Shown in pieces: positions 34,679-43,096 of a stretch of DNA of 44,663 nucleotides (the first letter of the stretch is position 1; each line of letters opens with the position of its first letter). A model generated the notes under the pieces. It made no database searches. It was not told the origin of the DNA and saw only the letters and a list, made by a program, of their open reading frames with translations. The translations under genes and the position numbers were made by a program. The stretch is from Paracoccaceae bacterium (GTDB lineage: Bacteria; Pseudomonadota; Alphaproteobacteria; Rhodobacterales; Rhodobacteraceae), in contig JAPOTI010000015.1 of NCBI GenBank assembly GCA_026709265.1, positions 1 through 44,663 of the forward strand, written 5' to 3'.

Positions 34679-35502
34679 TTTTCGACCTCCGGGCGTCGCC
34701 GCACGGCGACCCGCCATCTTTGATCCCGCTCGACGGGATCGATGGCGAAGAACGAGTCCCTGGCCTCGGCCCGATCGAGCTCGGTCCAGGGCGGGCGGCC
34801 TCGCGACATCAGCATGTCGTGCATCTTGCGGGTAATGCTTCGCCGGTCGAGGGCATCGAGCATATAGCCGAGGCGCTGCACAACCGGTTTCTCGAAGCTA
34901 AGCGACAGGTATCCCAATTGATCACCATCGATCCTATGGCCGAGATCGGATAGGACGGTGGCCACATTGTCGATGCCGGCCGCCCCCTGTCCGTAGCGCA
35001 TGAGATCGAGCGCGGTCAGCCCAGGCGAAGACACCTTCATCTGCCCCGTTTCGGTCTTGGCGTCCTCGATCCCGTCGGTGATCGACGCCATGTCCTTCCG
35101 ATAGTAGGAGACGATCAGATTGCGCCCCGCGCTTATCTTTGGCATGCGCTTGCCGGTGACGATCTGGAACTCCATGACGGCCTGGTGCGACGCGCCGTGA
35201 AGCTCTGCGGCCTTGAGGAGGCCCACGTAGTAGGGCTGTTGTTCCCGCTGCATGAGAGCGTCCACGTACCAGGAGGGCGGCGGCGCGCCCCACGCGGCGA
35301 ACTGCGGCGGGACGACGACGTAGAACCCCTTGCGCGGGGTGATCAGAAGGCCACGTCGCCGGAGCCGCTGCGCAGCGTCGAGGAAGGCGCCTCGGTTGGT
35401 GCCGAGGGCCTCGACGGCTTCCTCGGCGGCGAAGACGACGCGACCCCTCGACTGAAGCTCCACCACAAATTCTGCAAGGGTTCTGCGTTTCTCTTGAATC
35501 AT
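34675..35502 (-). CDS. AbiEi-type antitoxin / transcriptional repressor
   Basis: A 275-residue antitoxin with an N-terminal winged-helix DNA-binding domain (GAFLDAAQRLRRRGLLITPR, wing GFYVVVPPQ) and the AbiEi C-terminal domain (ELHGASHQAVMEFQIVTGKR). AbiEi represses its own promoter and offsets the toxin. The gene precedes and overlaps the toxin gene by four bases (ATGA), the standard order. No Shine-Dalgarno sequence precedes ATG 35500-35502; instead the large dyad covers the start codon, so the transcript may be leaderless. Confidence 0.85.
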   Translation of the reverse strand: MIQEKRRTLAEFVVELQSRGRVVFAAEEAVEALGTNRGAFLDAAQRLRRRGLLITPRKGFYVVVPPQFAAWGAPPPSWYVDALMQREQQPYYVGLLKAAELHGASHQAVMEFQIVTGKRMPKISAGRNLIVSYYRKDMASITDGIEDAKTETGQMKVSSPGLTALDLMRYGQGAAGIDNVATVLSDLGHRIDGDQLGYLSLSFEKPVVQRLGYMLDALDRRSITRKMHDMLMSRGRPPWTELDRAEARDSFFAIDPVERDQRWRVAVRRRPEVEK

Positions 35503-35542
35503 GTATGTTAATCCGCGTTTAACGCGGAATACGTTACATGAT
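35498..35542. promoter_or_regulatory. Symmetric 45-bp nested dyad over the AbiE promoter/start (candidate operator)
   Basis: Inner arms TCCGCGTT (35512-35519) and AACGCGGA (35521-35528) surround the single base 35520. Outer arms ATCATGTA (35498-35505) and TACATGAT (35535-35542) are placed at exactly equal distance from the same centre, with six-base spacers on both sides. The left outer arm includes the abiEi start codon. Known AbiEi proteins bind inverted repeats in their own promoter, so this fits an autoregulatory site. Confidence 0.7.
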
Positions 35543-35604
35543 TTGTTGTCTTAGGCCAAGTCATGCGAAAAACTCCGCGCCTCTTGCGGTTTTCATAACA
35601 TGAA

Positions 35605-36198
35605 ATGAGTGGGGAGTTCACTACACGAAACCTCCGTGTCGGCTATAAGAGGAGAATTGAAGGAATGCCCGCCATGTCGCTCTCGCAAACCATACATCCG
35701 ATGACCGCCGAAAGCTGGGATGAGCATGCGACGGATTACACTCGTCTGTTTGCGCCGCTGACGGGCCACTTCGTGCGCGGGATGATCAGTCTTGTCCAAG
35801 CTCGATTGCCGGCTGGCCCGGAGCCCTCGCAGTGGCGACGGCCCATCTATGTACCCAGTTAGGCACCGGGTTCGGTGCTTGCGACGGACATCTCTCCTCA
35901 AATGGTAGCTTGGGCAGAAGAAGCGCTCGCACCGTTCCCCGCGGAGACCCGGTGCGAGGTGCGTGATGGCCAGTCGTTGGGCCTCGAAGCGGCATCGAAC
36001 GATGCCGCCTTCTCGTGTTTTGACATCTTTCTCTTTCCGGAGCGGCTGGCTGCCCGGAAAGCCGCTGCAGAAGTGCTTCGGCTTGGTGGACTGTTTGTAA
36101 CGTCAGTGTGGCGTGGCCCCGAATTCAACAAGCTTGCGAGCGGGCAGATGGCACCACTGATGGCTGCCTTGCCATCGCGGCTAACACCGTCAGGATGA
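35605..36198 (+). pseudogene. Decayed class I SAM-dependent methyltransferase
   Basis: The first part (TAESWDEHATDYTRLFAPLT) and the later part (VLATDISPQMVAWAEEAL, then AEVLRLGGLFVTSVWRGPEF) are a ubiE-like methyltransferase. Between them the SAM-binding motif I (VLDxxCGTG) is missing: the reading frame passes through PEPSQWRRPIYVPS and an in-frame TAG at 35860-35862, while the expected following helix (ALAVATAHLCTQLGTGFG) is seen in another frame. So there has been a deletion plus frame changes. The 3' end also stops early near 36198. Non-functional. Confidence 0.75.
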
Positions 36199-36204
36199 CT
36201 CATG

Positions 36205-36350
36205 ACGAGATGACGGAATTTGCTGATCGGTGGGTCGGCACAGGCAAACGCCACAATGTGGCCATCACTGCAGTCATGCGACGCCTGATCGTCACCGCCC
36301 ATGCGCGGCTGCGCGACCGGCGTCACGGGGAGGAACGTACACCCATCTGA
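36205..36350 (+). pseudogene. C-terminal tail of an IS110-like transposase
   Basis: The plus-strand frame reads EFADRWVGTGKRHNVAITAV and then MRRLIVTAHARLRDRR, which resembles the C-terminal end of IS110/IS116-type transposases (pattern: K..K-V-A-x-T-A-V-M-R-K-L-I-x-x-x-N-A). Only about 45 residues remain, joined to the methyltransferase remnant. The serine-recombinase-like and RuvC-like parts are absent. The match is to a short segment, so the family call is moderate. Confidence 0.45.
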
Positions 36351-36820
36351 CTCCGGCACAGACCCGATCCCGAACACCCGCTCGCCGTGACTGAAGCGGG
36401 CTGGACTCCCTGTGCCCGACGTGTGGAAACAGCGTGGAAAAACGTGAATAACGCTGGGGAAGAACCCCAAAAATCACTTGACTCTAGACAAGGATGCTGA
36501 TCCGTTGTGGCGGCACATTCCGGTAAGCAAGCACACGGCACCCAAGTGGGGACGGAACACGCTCAAACCATGTGTTCGCAGTAGCAGCGTTTCCTTAGCT
36601 CTTTGGTTTCGGAAAACACCCGAAGTGTCCTTCGAATGAATCCCCTGCCAGGTTTCATCGTCCGTATGAGTGGCAATTGACAGGATGCACCGCCTCTCAA
36701 ATGCCCTTTTCACCACACGTCATTCTACAGGGCATCGCAAAGCGGGGGTCAACTGCTTGTACCCTGATCGTCGCAACTAAAGTGGGCTGAAACGGCTTCC
36801 ATGCGCTCGACTGTCACAGC
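36351..36820. other. Non-coding right part of island B
   Basis: About 470 bp without a convincing gene on either strand; the open frames present have low-likelihood composition. The stretch GGCATCGCAAAGCGGGGGTC near 36731, followed by the 16-bp repeat at 36761-36776, looks like the end of an insertion element, but no transposase or inverted partner was found. Confidence 0.35.
36761..36776 (+). repeat. 16-bp direct repeat, right copy, bordering island B
   Basis: ACCCTGATCGTCGCAA, one mismatch from 33581-33596. It lies about 45 bp before the stop of the PCuAC-like gene. Confidence 0.45.
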
Positions 36821-37615
36821 TCAGCCATCTGATTCAATAATCGTCGATGCTGCAATCACTTCACCCCCAGTGGTGAATGCACGGTGATCATCACTGACCA
36901 GAATCACGCTGATTTCATACCGACCTTTGGCAACATCGCCAATATCGACACTGTCTTCGTACACACGCCCGAGCTTGAGTCCTGAAATATAGATATGGCC
37001 ATGCCCCACGCCAAATTCTGCCGTTCCCATCATCTCATCGGGGTTCGAAAATTCAAAATCCTCAACCGAGACCGAGATTCTCCATCCGTCAACAATCTTG
37101 ACCGCGTGAACATCGACTGTCGGAATTTTTTCACCGGGTGGAATGGGCAGGACACGCCCCACACCATAAGCTTCGGCGATACGTGACTCCGTGAAATCCA
37201 GCGGACTGCCAACCTTGACATTGGCACGCAATTTACCGGCATTCTGAAATGCGATGGTGACCGGAACAAGCCGCCCGACGGCCAGGTCGCCCGTAACCCC
37301 GAACAGACGAATATGCGCCCCGTCCTCGGCCAACTGCACGGACGAATTGGCAGGGATGGGAAGTCGATCAACATCAGCCGGACTGAATATCTCGGCACGC
37401 ATTGCCTCCCCCGACTCGGCTGAATTCAGCCAGTCCGGTTCGCTATTGTTGGTCAACCGTGCGAAGACATACAGGCTGCCCGGATGGTCCATGACTGGCC
37501 GCGCATTGATTCCATCCAGAATGATCTCACCTGTCGGCCGATTCACCCACCAAAAGACAATGGTCAAACCCAATATTGCGACTAGTAAGGCAGACAACAC
37601 TCTCTTAACATGCAT
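36821..37615 (-). CDS. PCuAC-like periplasmic protein with extra C-terminal domain
   Basis: A 264-residue protein. An N-terminal membrane anchor or signal (VLSALLVAILGLTIVFWW) is followed by a cupredoxin-like PCuAC domain at about residues 30-140 (GSLYVFARLTNNSEPDWL, then LAEDGAHIRLFGVTGDL). The usual copper ligand pattern H-M-x10-M-x21-H-x-M is mostly gone: only the His in GAHIRLFG remains at its place and the following Met is Arg. Residues 140-264 form a second domain I do not recognise. GAGG lies seven bases before ATG 37615. It is divergent from the FedB-like gene, with starts about 35 bp apart. A role in copper or cytochrome oxidase assembly is possible by context, but copper binding is doubtful. 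Confidence 0.65.
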   Translation of the reverse strand: MHVKRVLSALLVAILGLTIVFWWVNRPTGEIILDGINARPVMDHPGSLYVFARLTNNSEPDWLNSAESGEAMRAEIFSPADVDRLPIPANSSVQLAEDGAHIRLFGVTGDLAVGRLVPVTIAFQNAGKLRANVKVGSPLDFTESRIAEAYGVGRVLPIPPGEKIPTVDVHAVKIVDGWRISVSVEDFEFSNPDEMMGTAEFGVGHGHIYISGLKLGRVYEDSVDIGDVAKGRYEISVILVSDDHRAFTTGGEVIAASTIIESDG

Positions 37616-37649
37616 AGCCGGACCTCACATTGAATCAGACCCGACAATC

Positions 37650-39089
37650 TTGAAGAAATTGACCCGAATTGGCAATCATATCGGAAGGCAGGTCGTATCG
37701 GCGATATTGGCCATCATTCTTGTTGCATATCCCCTGCGCAGCTTTGCGCATCCGTCTGAACAGGGGTTTGTCCTGCTTCTCCCCACCGACTTCTATATCG
37801 CAACCGGAATCGCCACCGTCGCCCTCACGGCGGCCGCGCTCGCACGGCTGCCCACCACCACCATCACCTTTCTGTTCTCCAACAGGACGTTTGTCGGCTT
37901 GCGGCATCACAGCTGGATGCCCACACTGAGCAGTTTTTGCTCAACTCTCGTGCTCGTCGTGCTGATTCTCATCGGTCTGTCGGGTTCCGGCGACCCCCTG
38001 TCGAATCCGCTTTCGTTGGTGATCTGGACAGTATGGTGGACCGCGTTATTGTTTCTGCAAGGCATTCTTGGTGACCTGTGGAAATGGATCAATCCATGGA
38101 CCGGCATTTATGACCTATGCATCGGGTCGAATGCGAATACTCCTCTCAAGCTGCCTGACCGTTTGGGAAATAGTGTCGGGCTATGCGGGCTGATCCTGTT
38201 TTTTGCCTTTACCCTGGCTGACCCCGCACCTGACTACCCGCCGCGCCTCGCATTGGTGACCGCCCTCTACTGGATGGCGACCTTCATCGGCATGTGTCTG
38301 TTCGGCCGCGACCCCTGGCTGAGCCGCTGTGAATGTTTCACAATGCTGTTTCGCCTGTTCGCCTTGATTTCCGGTATCCGCACAACGAAAGGAACTTGCC
38401 ATGTCGGTTTCCCCGGCTGGCAGATCGTCACGTCCCGAAAATCCTCATTTTCTGTCTTTGCCTTGACGGCGCTTGCTGCCGGAAGCTTTGATGGAATGAA
38501 TGAAACCTTTTGGTGGCTTTCACAAATCGGTGTCAATCCTCTCGAGTTTCCGGGACGATCAGCCGTTATTGGACAGACAATCGGTGGTATGATTGGTGCC
38601 ATCATTCTGCTTCACTGCCTGTTCGCACTCTGCATTGCGACGGGGCAATATCTGGTACGAAAACACACCGGCGGTCCTCTGCCGATTTCCTTCTCATTGG
38701 CCTTCGGGCGACTGGCTCTGTCGGTTCTACCGATTGCCCTTGGCTACCATTTCGCGCACTATCTTCCAGCTTTCCTGGTCAATTCACAATATCTTGTCGC
38801 CGCAACGAACGATCCGCTGACGCGCGGGGCAGATCTGTTCGGGTTGGGGGTATTTTATGTCACGACCGGCTTTTTCTATACGCAAGATACCGTCAGGGTG
38901 ATACTTCTGACACAATGTGTCGCCATCGTCATCGGACATATGATTGCAGTGTTGACCGCGCATTTGATTGCCCTTGGTCTCTACGGAACCAACCGACAGG
39001 CCATCCTCAGCCAAATCCCGATGGCGGTGTTCATGATTCTGTACACATTGCTAAGCCTTTGGTTGCTGGCGGCACCGCGTGGTGCCTGA
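37650..39089 (+). CDS. FedB-like (fenitrothion-hydrolase family) polytopic membrane protein
   Basis: A protein of 479 residues from TTG 37650. A signal-like first segment (GRQVVSAILAIILVAYPLRS) precedes FAHPSEQGFVLLLPTDFYIA, then about ten more membrane segments. The block VWWTALLFLQGILGDLWKWI, followed by NPWTGIYDL, is characteristic of the membrane proteins named after FedB. That name reflects one reported activity; the physiological role of most members is unknown, and many lie near copper or respiratory genes. The frame is open back to 37254, but that stretch is the antisense of the PCuAC-like gene and is not coding. No ATG or good ribosome site is present, so the exact start is uncertain. 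Confidence 0.6.
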   Translation: MKKLTRIGNHIGRQVVSAILAIILVAYPLRSFAHPSEQGFVLLLPTDFYIATGIATVALTAAALARLPTTTITFLFSNRTFVGLRHHSWMPTLSSFCSTLVLVVLILIGLSGSGDPLSNPLSLVIWTVWWTALLFLQGILGDLWKWINPWTGIYDLCIGSNANTPLKLPDRLGNSVGLCGLILFFAFTLADPAPDYPPRLALVTALYWMATFIGMCLFGRDPWLSRCECFTMLFRLFALISGIRTTKGTCHVGFPGWQIVTSRKSSFSVFALTALAAGSFDGMNETFWWLSQIGVNPLEFPGRSAVIGQTIGGMIGAIILLHCLFALCIATGQYLVRKHTGGPLPISFSLAFGRLALSVLPIALGYHFAHYLPAFLVNSQYLVAATNDPLTRGADLFGLGVFYVTTGFFYTQDTVRVILLTQCVAIVIGHMIAVLTAHLIALGLYGTNRQAILSQIPMAVFMILYTLLSLWLLAAPRGA

Positions 39090-39107
39090 TTCCGAGATCG
39101 TGGAATC
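39071..39107. terminator. Two tandem hairpins at the end of the FedB-like gene
   Basis: GGCACC/GGTGCC (39071-39076 with 39081-39086, loop GCGT) overlaps the stop codon region, and GATTCC/GGAATC (39088-39093 with 39102-39107) follows directly. Neither has a T-run. Together they may act as a partial terminator separating this gene from the transporter operon. Confidence 0.4.
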
Positions 39108-39184
39108 GGGTGGACATAGGGCAAATTTCGTGCCAGATTTCTGGCTTTTCGACATAGGGATATAGATCCCCAAGGAGGACAATC

Positions 39185-40489
39185 ATGTCGCAATTCACCA
39201 AAAATTACGTGCTTCCGACACGCCGGAATGCTCTCAAGCTTTTGAGTGGAGGTGGACTTGCTCTGGCAGCGAGTTCGACAATGCCCGGTGTCACCCGGTT
39301 CGCGCAAGCACAGAGTTCCGAACCCATCCGAATCGGTTTCCAGATCCATCGTACCGGAATTGGTGCGGCATATGGGCGCTGGTACGACCGCACCACGCAG
39401 GCAGCCGTCAAAAGAATGAATGATGCCGGAGGAATTAACGGGCGCATGGTCGAGATCATTGCCGAAGATGATGGGACCGACCCGAAACGGGGCGCCGAGG
39501 TTGTCGAGAAATTTGCAACCCAACAGCAATGTGATGTCGCCTTCGGCACCCTGTTCAGCCATGTTGTGATCGGTTCAGCTCCGCGCGCTGGTGAGCTCAA
39601 GATCCCCTATTTTGTGGTATCAGAAGGTCACCATGTGGCGAGCGGAATCCTGAACCGCTACACGCTGCAACCTGGCATCACCGATGTCAAAAGCCAGGTG
39701 GAAGCGATGGCTCCCTTTGTATCAACGAATTTGGGCAAGAAAGTGGCGATGATTTATCCTGATTTTGCCTTTGGTCACGACCATCGGGATTACTTCACTG
39801 CCGCCCTTGCGAAGAACGGTGGCGAGGTCATTGCACAAATCGCAATCCCGCCGACCGAGACGTCCTTCACCAAGTATTTTCCAAAGATTCCGCAACAGAC
39901 GGAAGTTCTTTATCATGTCATGGTTGGCCCGGCCGTGCTGACCTTTGTCAAGGAACTGGGGGAATTTTTTGGTTCAAACCATCCTGAAATTTTTGGATTT
40001 ATCGACAGTTTGGAAGCCGTCGACATCCAAAGCCCCGGGCTTGAGTTCCTCGAAGGCACCTATTTCTGGGAAGGCAATCCGCGTTATGTCCAAAACAATC
40101 AGACCAGTCACGACAAGATGTATCGCACAGCTGTCGGTGTTGATGAATCGGGGGCTTCGGTATCCGACTCGAGAGATATCTCGACTTATGCCCATATGTT
40201 CGGATGCTGGGAGACCCTGAACATCATCAAGGCGGGCATGGAAATGTCTGACTACCAGGGCCCACAGCATCGCAGCAGGCTGATTGAAGCGGTTGAGGAC
40301 ATGACCGACATTCCATTATCAGATGATCACCCTCAGGGTGCCAAGATCTTCAATGGCAAAACTCACCAGGTATTCGGTCATCAATATATTTCCAAAGTCG
40401 AGAACGGCAGAATGGTCCTTGCCCATACGACATCGATTGAGGATACTTTCTACCCCGACGAAACAGATTATACGACTCAGCCTTTCTGA
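39185..40489 (+). CDS. HAAT-family (branched-chain amino-acid-type) binding protein
   Basis: A 434-residue periplasmic binding protein. The N-terminus has twin arginines and a hydrophobic stretch (TRRNALKLLSGGGLALAASS), so export may use the Tat system, with cleavage near AQA-QSS. The mature domain starts EPIRIGFQIHRTGIGAAYGR and shows the Peripla_BP_6 pattern (AVKRMNDAGGINGRMVEII, DDGTDPKRGAEVVEKF, SAPRAGELKIPYFVVSEG). AAGGAGG is present seven or so bases before ATG 39185. It leads a five-gene operon. LivK-like ligands include branched-chain amino acids, amides and urea; the real ligand is not readable from sequence. Confidence 0.88.
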   Translation: MSQFTKNYVLPTRRNALKLLSGGGLALAASSTMPGVTRFAQAQSSEPIRIGFQIHRTGIGAAYGRWYDRTTQAAVKRMNDAGGINGRMVEIIAEDDGTDPKRGAEVVEKFATQQQCDVAFGTLFSHVVIGSAPRAGELKIPYFVVSEGHHVASGILNRYTLQPGITDVKSQVEAMAPFVSTNLGKKVAMIYPDFAFGHDHRDYFTAALAKNGGEVIAQIAIPPTETSFTKYFPKIPQQTEVLYHVMVGPAVLTFVKELGEFFGSNHPEIFGFIDSLEAVDIQSPGLEFLEGTYFWEGNPRYVQNNQTSHDKMYRTAVGVDESGASVSDSRDISTYAHMFGCWETLNIIKAGMEMSDYQGPQHRSRLIEAVEDMTDIPLSDDHPQGAKIFNGKTHQVFGHQYISKVENGRMVLAHTTSIEDTFYPDETDYTTQPF

Positions 40490-40521
40490 GTCGCGCTTCA
40501 CTTGAGAGCTGGATCGAGTCG

Positions 40522-41445
40522 ATGGATTTCGGTCCTCACCTGTTTCTCGCGATCCTTGAAGGTGCAGTGACAGCGGCGGTCATCTCATTGACCGCCGTCG
40601 GTCTCTCTCTTGTTTTTGGGATTATGCGCGTCGTCAATGTCGCGCATGGTGAGTTTTTCATGCTCGGTGCGGTTGTTGCCTGGTGGATTGCGACCTCGAT
40701 CGGCATACATCCAGCACTGGGATTTACTGCTGCTCTGATCATTGCGCCCATTGCAGTGGGTGCGATCGCAGCGCTTTCCGACCGGTTGGTCCTGTCTCGT
40801 CTCGAGTATGATCCCGAACGCACAATCGTTGCCACGATCGGGCTCCTGTATGTTTTTCAACAGGCGACGCTGATGACCTTCGGTCCCGATGCACGACCGG
40901 TTGAACCGCCGTTCAACCATCGCCTTGCCATCCCGTGGATTGAAATCTCGGAGTCAGGACTGAATCTGACCTGGCCCTGGGGTCTGGCGACAACGAGCTA
41001 CAAACTGTTTGTCATCGGTGCAGCCTGCATCATCGTCGCAGCATTATGGGTTTTCCTCCAGCGTACGCGTTTTGGCTTGATCATGCGCGCCACCCAACTC
41101 GACAGGGAGATGGCTACAGCTTTCGGAATCCCTGTTCGCCGGGTTTACTCAGTGGTTTTTGCACTCGGCGCCGCCCTCGCAGCGCTCGGCGCTGTCTTGA
41201 TCGTTCCGGTGCAGCAAGCGCATTATCTCATGGGAGGCGACCCTTTGCTTCTGTCGTTTATCGCGGTCATTATCGGCGGTCTGGGCAGTTTGCCGGGAAC
41301 GATCCTTGCCGGCGTGATCATTGGAATGAGTGACGGAATCATCTCCGTATTCTTCTCGCCGACACTGGCGAAAATACTCGCCACGCTACTGGTGGCACTG
41401 GTGCTCATCTTTCGCCCACAGGGACTTCTCGGACGCGCACCATAA
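40522..41445 (+). CDS. HAAT importer permease LivH-type
   Basis: A 307-residue inner-membrane subunit with about eight hydrophobic segments. The first, GAVTAAVISLTAVGLSLVFG, is followed by IMRVVNVAHGEFFMLGAVVA, the LivH hallmark. The docking loop is RATQLDREMATAFGIPVRRV. It starts 32 bp after the binding-protein stop and shares one base with the start of the LivM-type gene (TAATG). Confidence 0.9.
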   Translation: MDFGPHLFLAILEGAVTAAVISLTAVGLSLVFGIMRVVNVAHGEFFMLGAVVAWWIATSIGIHPALGFTAALIIAPIAVGAIAALSDRLVLSRLEYDPERTIVATIGLLYVFQQATLMTFGPDARPVEPPFNHRLAIPWIEISESGLNLTWPWGLATTSYKLFVIGAACIIVAALWVFLQRTRFGLIMRATQLDREMATAFGIPVRRVYSVVFALGAALAALGAVLIVPVQQAHYLMGGDPLLLSFIAVIIGGLGSLPGTILAGVIIGMSDGIISVFFSPTLAKILATLLVALVLIFRPQGLLGRAP

Positions 41446-42383
41446 TGACCGTACGTGAAGGACTCCTCCATTTTGTTCTGCTGGGAATCCTGGTCCTGCT
41501 TTTCTTTGTCGTTTCAGACTATCATGATGGCAATTGGGCGCGGATCATGGTGCTTGCGGTCTACGCCGTCGGCTACAATCTGCTTTTTGGCTATACCGGT
41601 CTTCTGAGTCTGGGGCATGCCCTGTTCTTTGCCACTGGCATGTACGGGCTCGCACTTCCCATACAACATCTCGGTTTCGCGCCCGTGCCGGCTTTCCTCT
41701 CCGCACTGGTCTGTGCGGCTGTCGTTTCATCTGCAGTCGGATTTCTCGCTCTCAGAACTTCCGGCGTTGCCTTCATGATCGTCACGCTGATGTTCGCCCA
41801 GGCAGGATTCCTGTTGTCGCTCTATGCTGGAAGATATACCCGCGGTGATGAGGGATTTGTGATTCCGCAAAGTGCGCGGATCATTGCCGGGATTGACTTT
41901 TCGGATCCGACCATCCGCTATTTTGCCGCATTTTTCGTGTTTGCAGCTGCCTATCTGCTGATCGCATGGCTCATTCGAACACCGTTTGGAAAATGCCTGG
42001 TCGCAATTCGGGAAAATGAAGACCGTGCCCGCATGTTGGGCTATGATGTCCATTTTCACAAGCTGGTCGCAGTCATTCTGTCGGGAACCGTGTCAGGGGC
42101 CGCTGGCGCGGCCTATGCGTTCCTGTTTGGCTATGCCGGTGCAACCTTTGCCTCTGTCCAATATTCAATCTTGCCTCTCCTTTGGGTTCTTCTCGGTGGC
42201 GCAGGGACAACCATCGGCCCCTTGATCGGGACTGCCTTTGCCTTCTATCTCATTGATTTTTCGAGCGACCTTACGACCGCACATCTGCTGGTTGTCGGGT
42301 TGGCGATTGTTCTACTGACTCTGTTCGCACCGTTAGGGCTCGCCGGAGAAGTCCGGAAACGCATCGTCGGATGGTTGCCATGA
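41445..42383 (+). CDS. HAAT importer permease LivM-type
   Basis: A 312-residue partner permease. LivM signatures are VYAVGYNLLFGYTGLLSLGH, RTSGVAFMIVTLMFAQ, and the docking loop AIRENEDRARMLGYDVHFHK. About ten membrane segments are visible. It overlaps the LivG-type gene (ATGA at 42380-42383). Confidence 0.9.
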   Translation: MTVREGLLHFVLLGILVLLFFVVSDYHDGNWARIMVLAVYAVGYNLLFGYTGLLSLGHALFFATGMYGLALPIQHLGFAPVPAFLSALVCAAVVSSAVGFLALRTSGVAFMIVTLMFAQAGFLLSLYAGRYTRGDEGFVIPQSARIIAGIDFSDPTIRYFAAFFVFAAAYLLIAWLIRTPFGKCLVAIRENEDRARMLGYDVHFHKLVAVILSGTVSGAAGAAYAFLFGYAGATFASVQYSILPLLWVLLGGAGTTIGPLIGTAFAFYLIDFSSDLTTAHLLVVGLAIVLLTLFAPLGLAGEVRKRIVGWLP

Positions 42384-43096
42384 CCTTGCTTTCCACCCGG
42401 CAACTCTCGAAGAGCTTTGGTGGCCTCCAAGCCCTCAGGAATGTCGATTTCGATCTTGAAAGGGGGCGTATTCGGGCCTTGATTGGACCCAATGGAGCCG
42501 GAAAGTCGACATTTGTCGGTGCTGTCTGCGGGCGGTTTCGGGTCACCAGCGGCAACGTTATTTTCAATGGTAACGACATCACGCGCCTGCCAGCGCATCA
42601 CCGTATTGGCCTTGGGATCGCCTACAGCTTTCAGATCACTTCGGTATTTGACCGACTCACAGTCCATGAAAATGTTGCTCTCGGCGTCCGTCGCCATTTG
42701 AAGGCCAACCAGGAACGGGTCAACAAACAGGTCTGCGCTGCGCTCGACAAGACTGGACTTCGTAACCGTGCTGACCAGCTGGCCGGGGATCTCAGTTATG
42801 GGCATCAGAGGCTTTTGGAAATCGCCATGGGGCTGGGGCAGAATCCACAACTTTTTATCATGGACGAGCCAACCCAGGGACTCGCGGAAAGCGAAGTCGA
42901 TGCATTTCAGGATCTGTTGCAGACGCTGTGTCAGGAAACCACGATCCTCCTGATTGAACACAATATGAAGGTCGTCATGGACTGTGCCGATGACATCACT
43001 GTTCTGAATTTTGGCGAGGTCCTGGCGGAAGGACCACCTGCGAAAATCCAGAAAAATGAGAAAGTTCAACACGCGTATTTTGGAACGCAGACCTGA
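42380..43096 (+). CDS. HAAT importer ATPase LivG-type
   Basis: A 238-residue ABC ATPase. Walker A GPNGAGKST is near residues 37-45, the Q-loop region AYSFQITSVFDRLTVHENVA, the signature in DLSYGHQRLLEIAMGL (a degenerate signature common in LivG), Walker B LFIMDEPTQGL and the switch His in IEHNMKVVMDCAD. ATG 42380 overlaps the previous stop by four bases and has GGATGG upstream; ATG 42371 would add three residues. Confidence 0.9.
   Translation: MTLLSTRQLSKSFGGLQALRNVDFDLERGRIRALIGPNGAGKSTFVGAVCGRFRVTSGNVIFNGNDITRLPAHHRIGLGIAYSFQITSVFDRLTVHENVALGVRRHLKANQERVNKQVCAALDKTGLRNRADQLAGDLSYGHQRLLEIAMGLGQNPQLFIMDEPTQGLAESEVDAFQDLLQTLCQETTILLIEHNMKVVMDCADDITVLNFGEVLAEGPPAKIQKNEKVQHAYFGTQT

Noticed and set aside
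37254-37649. Long in-frame N-terminal extension of the FedB-like protein
   Set aside because: It lies entirely opposite the PCuAC-like gene, its sequence is low-complexity and not membrane-like, and the family N-terminus begins after 37650.
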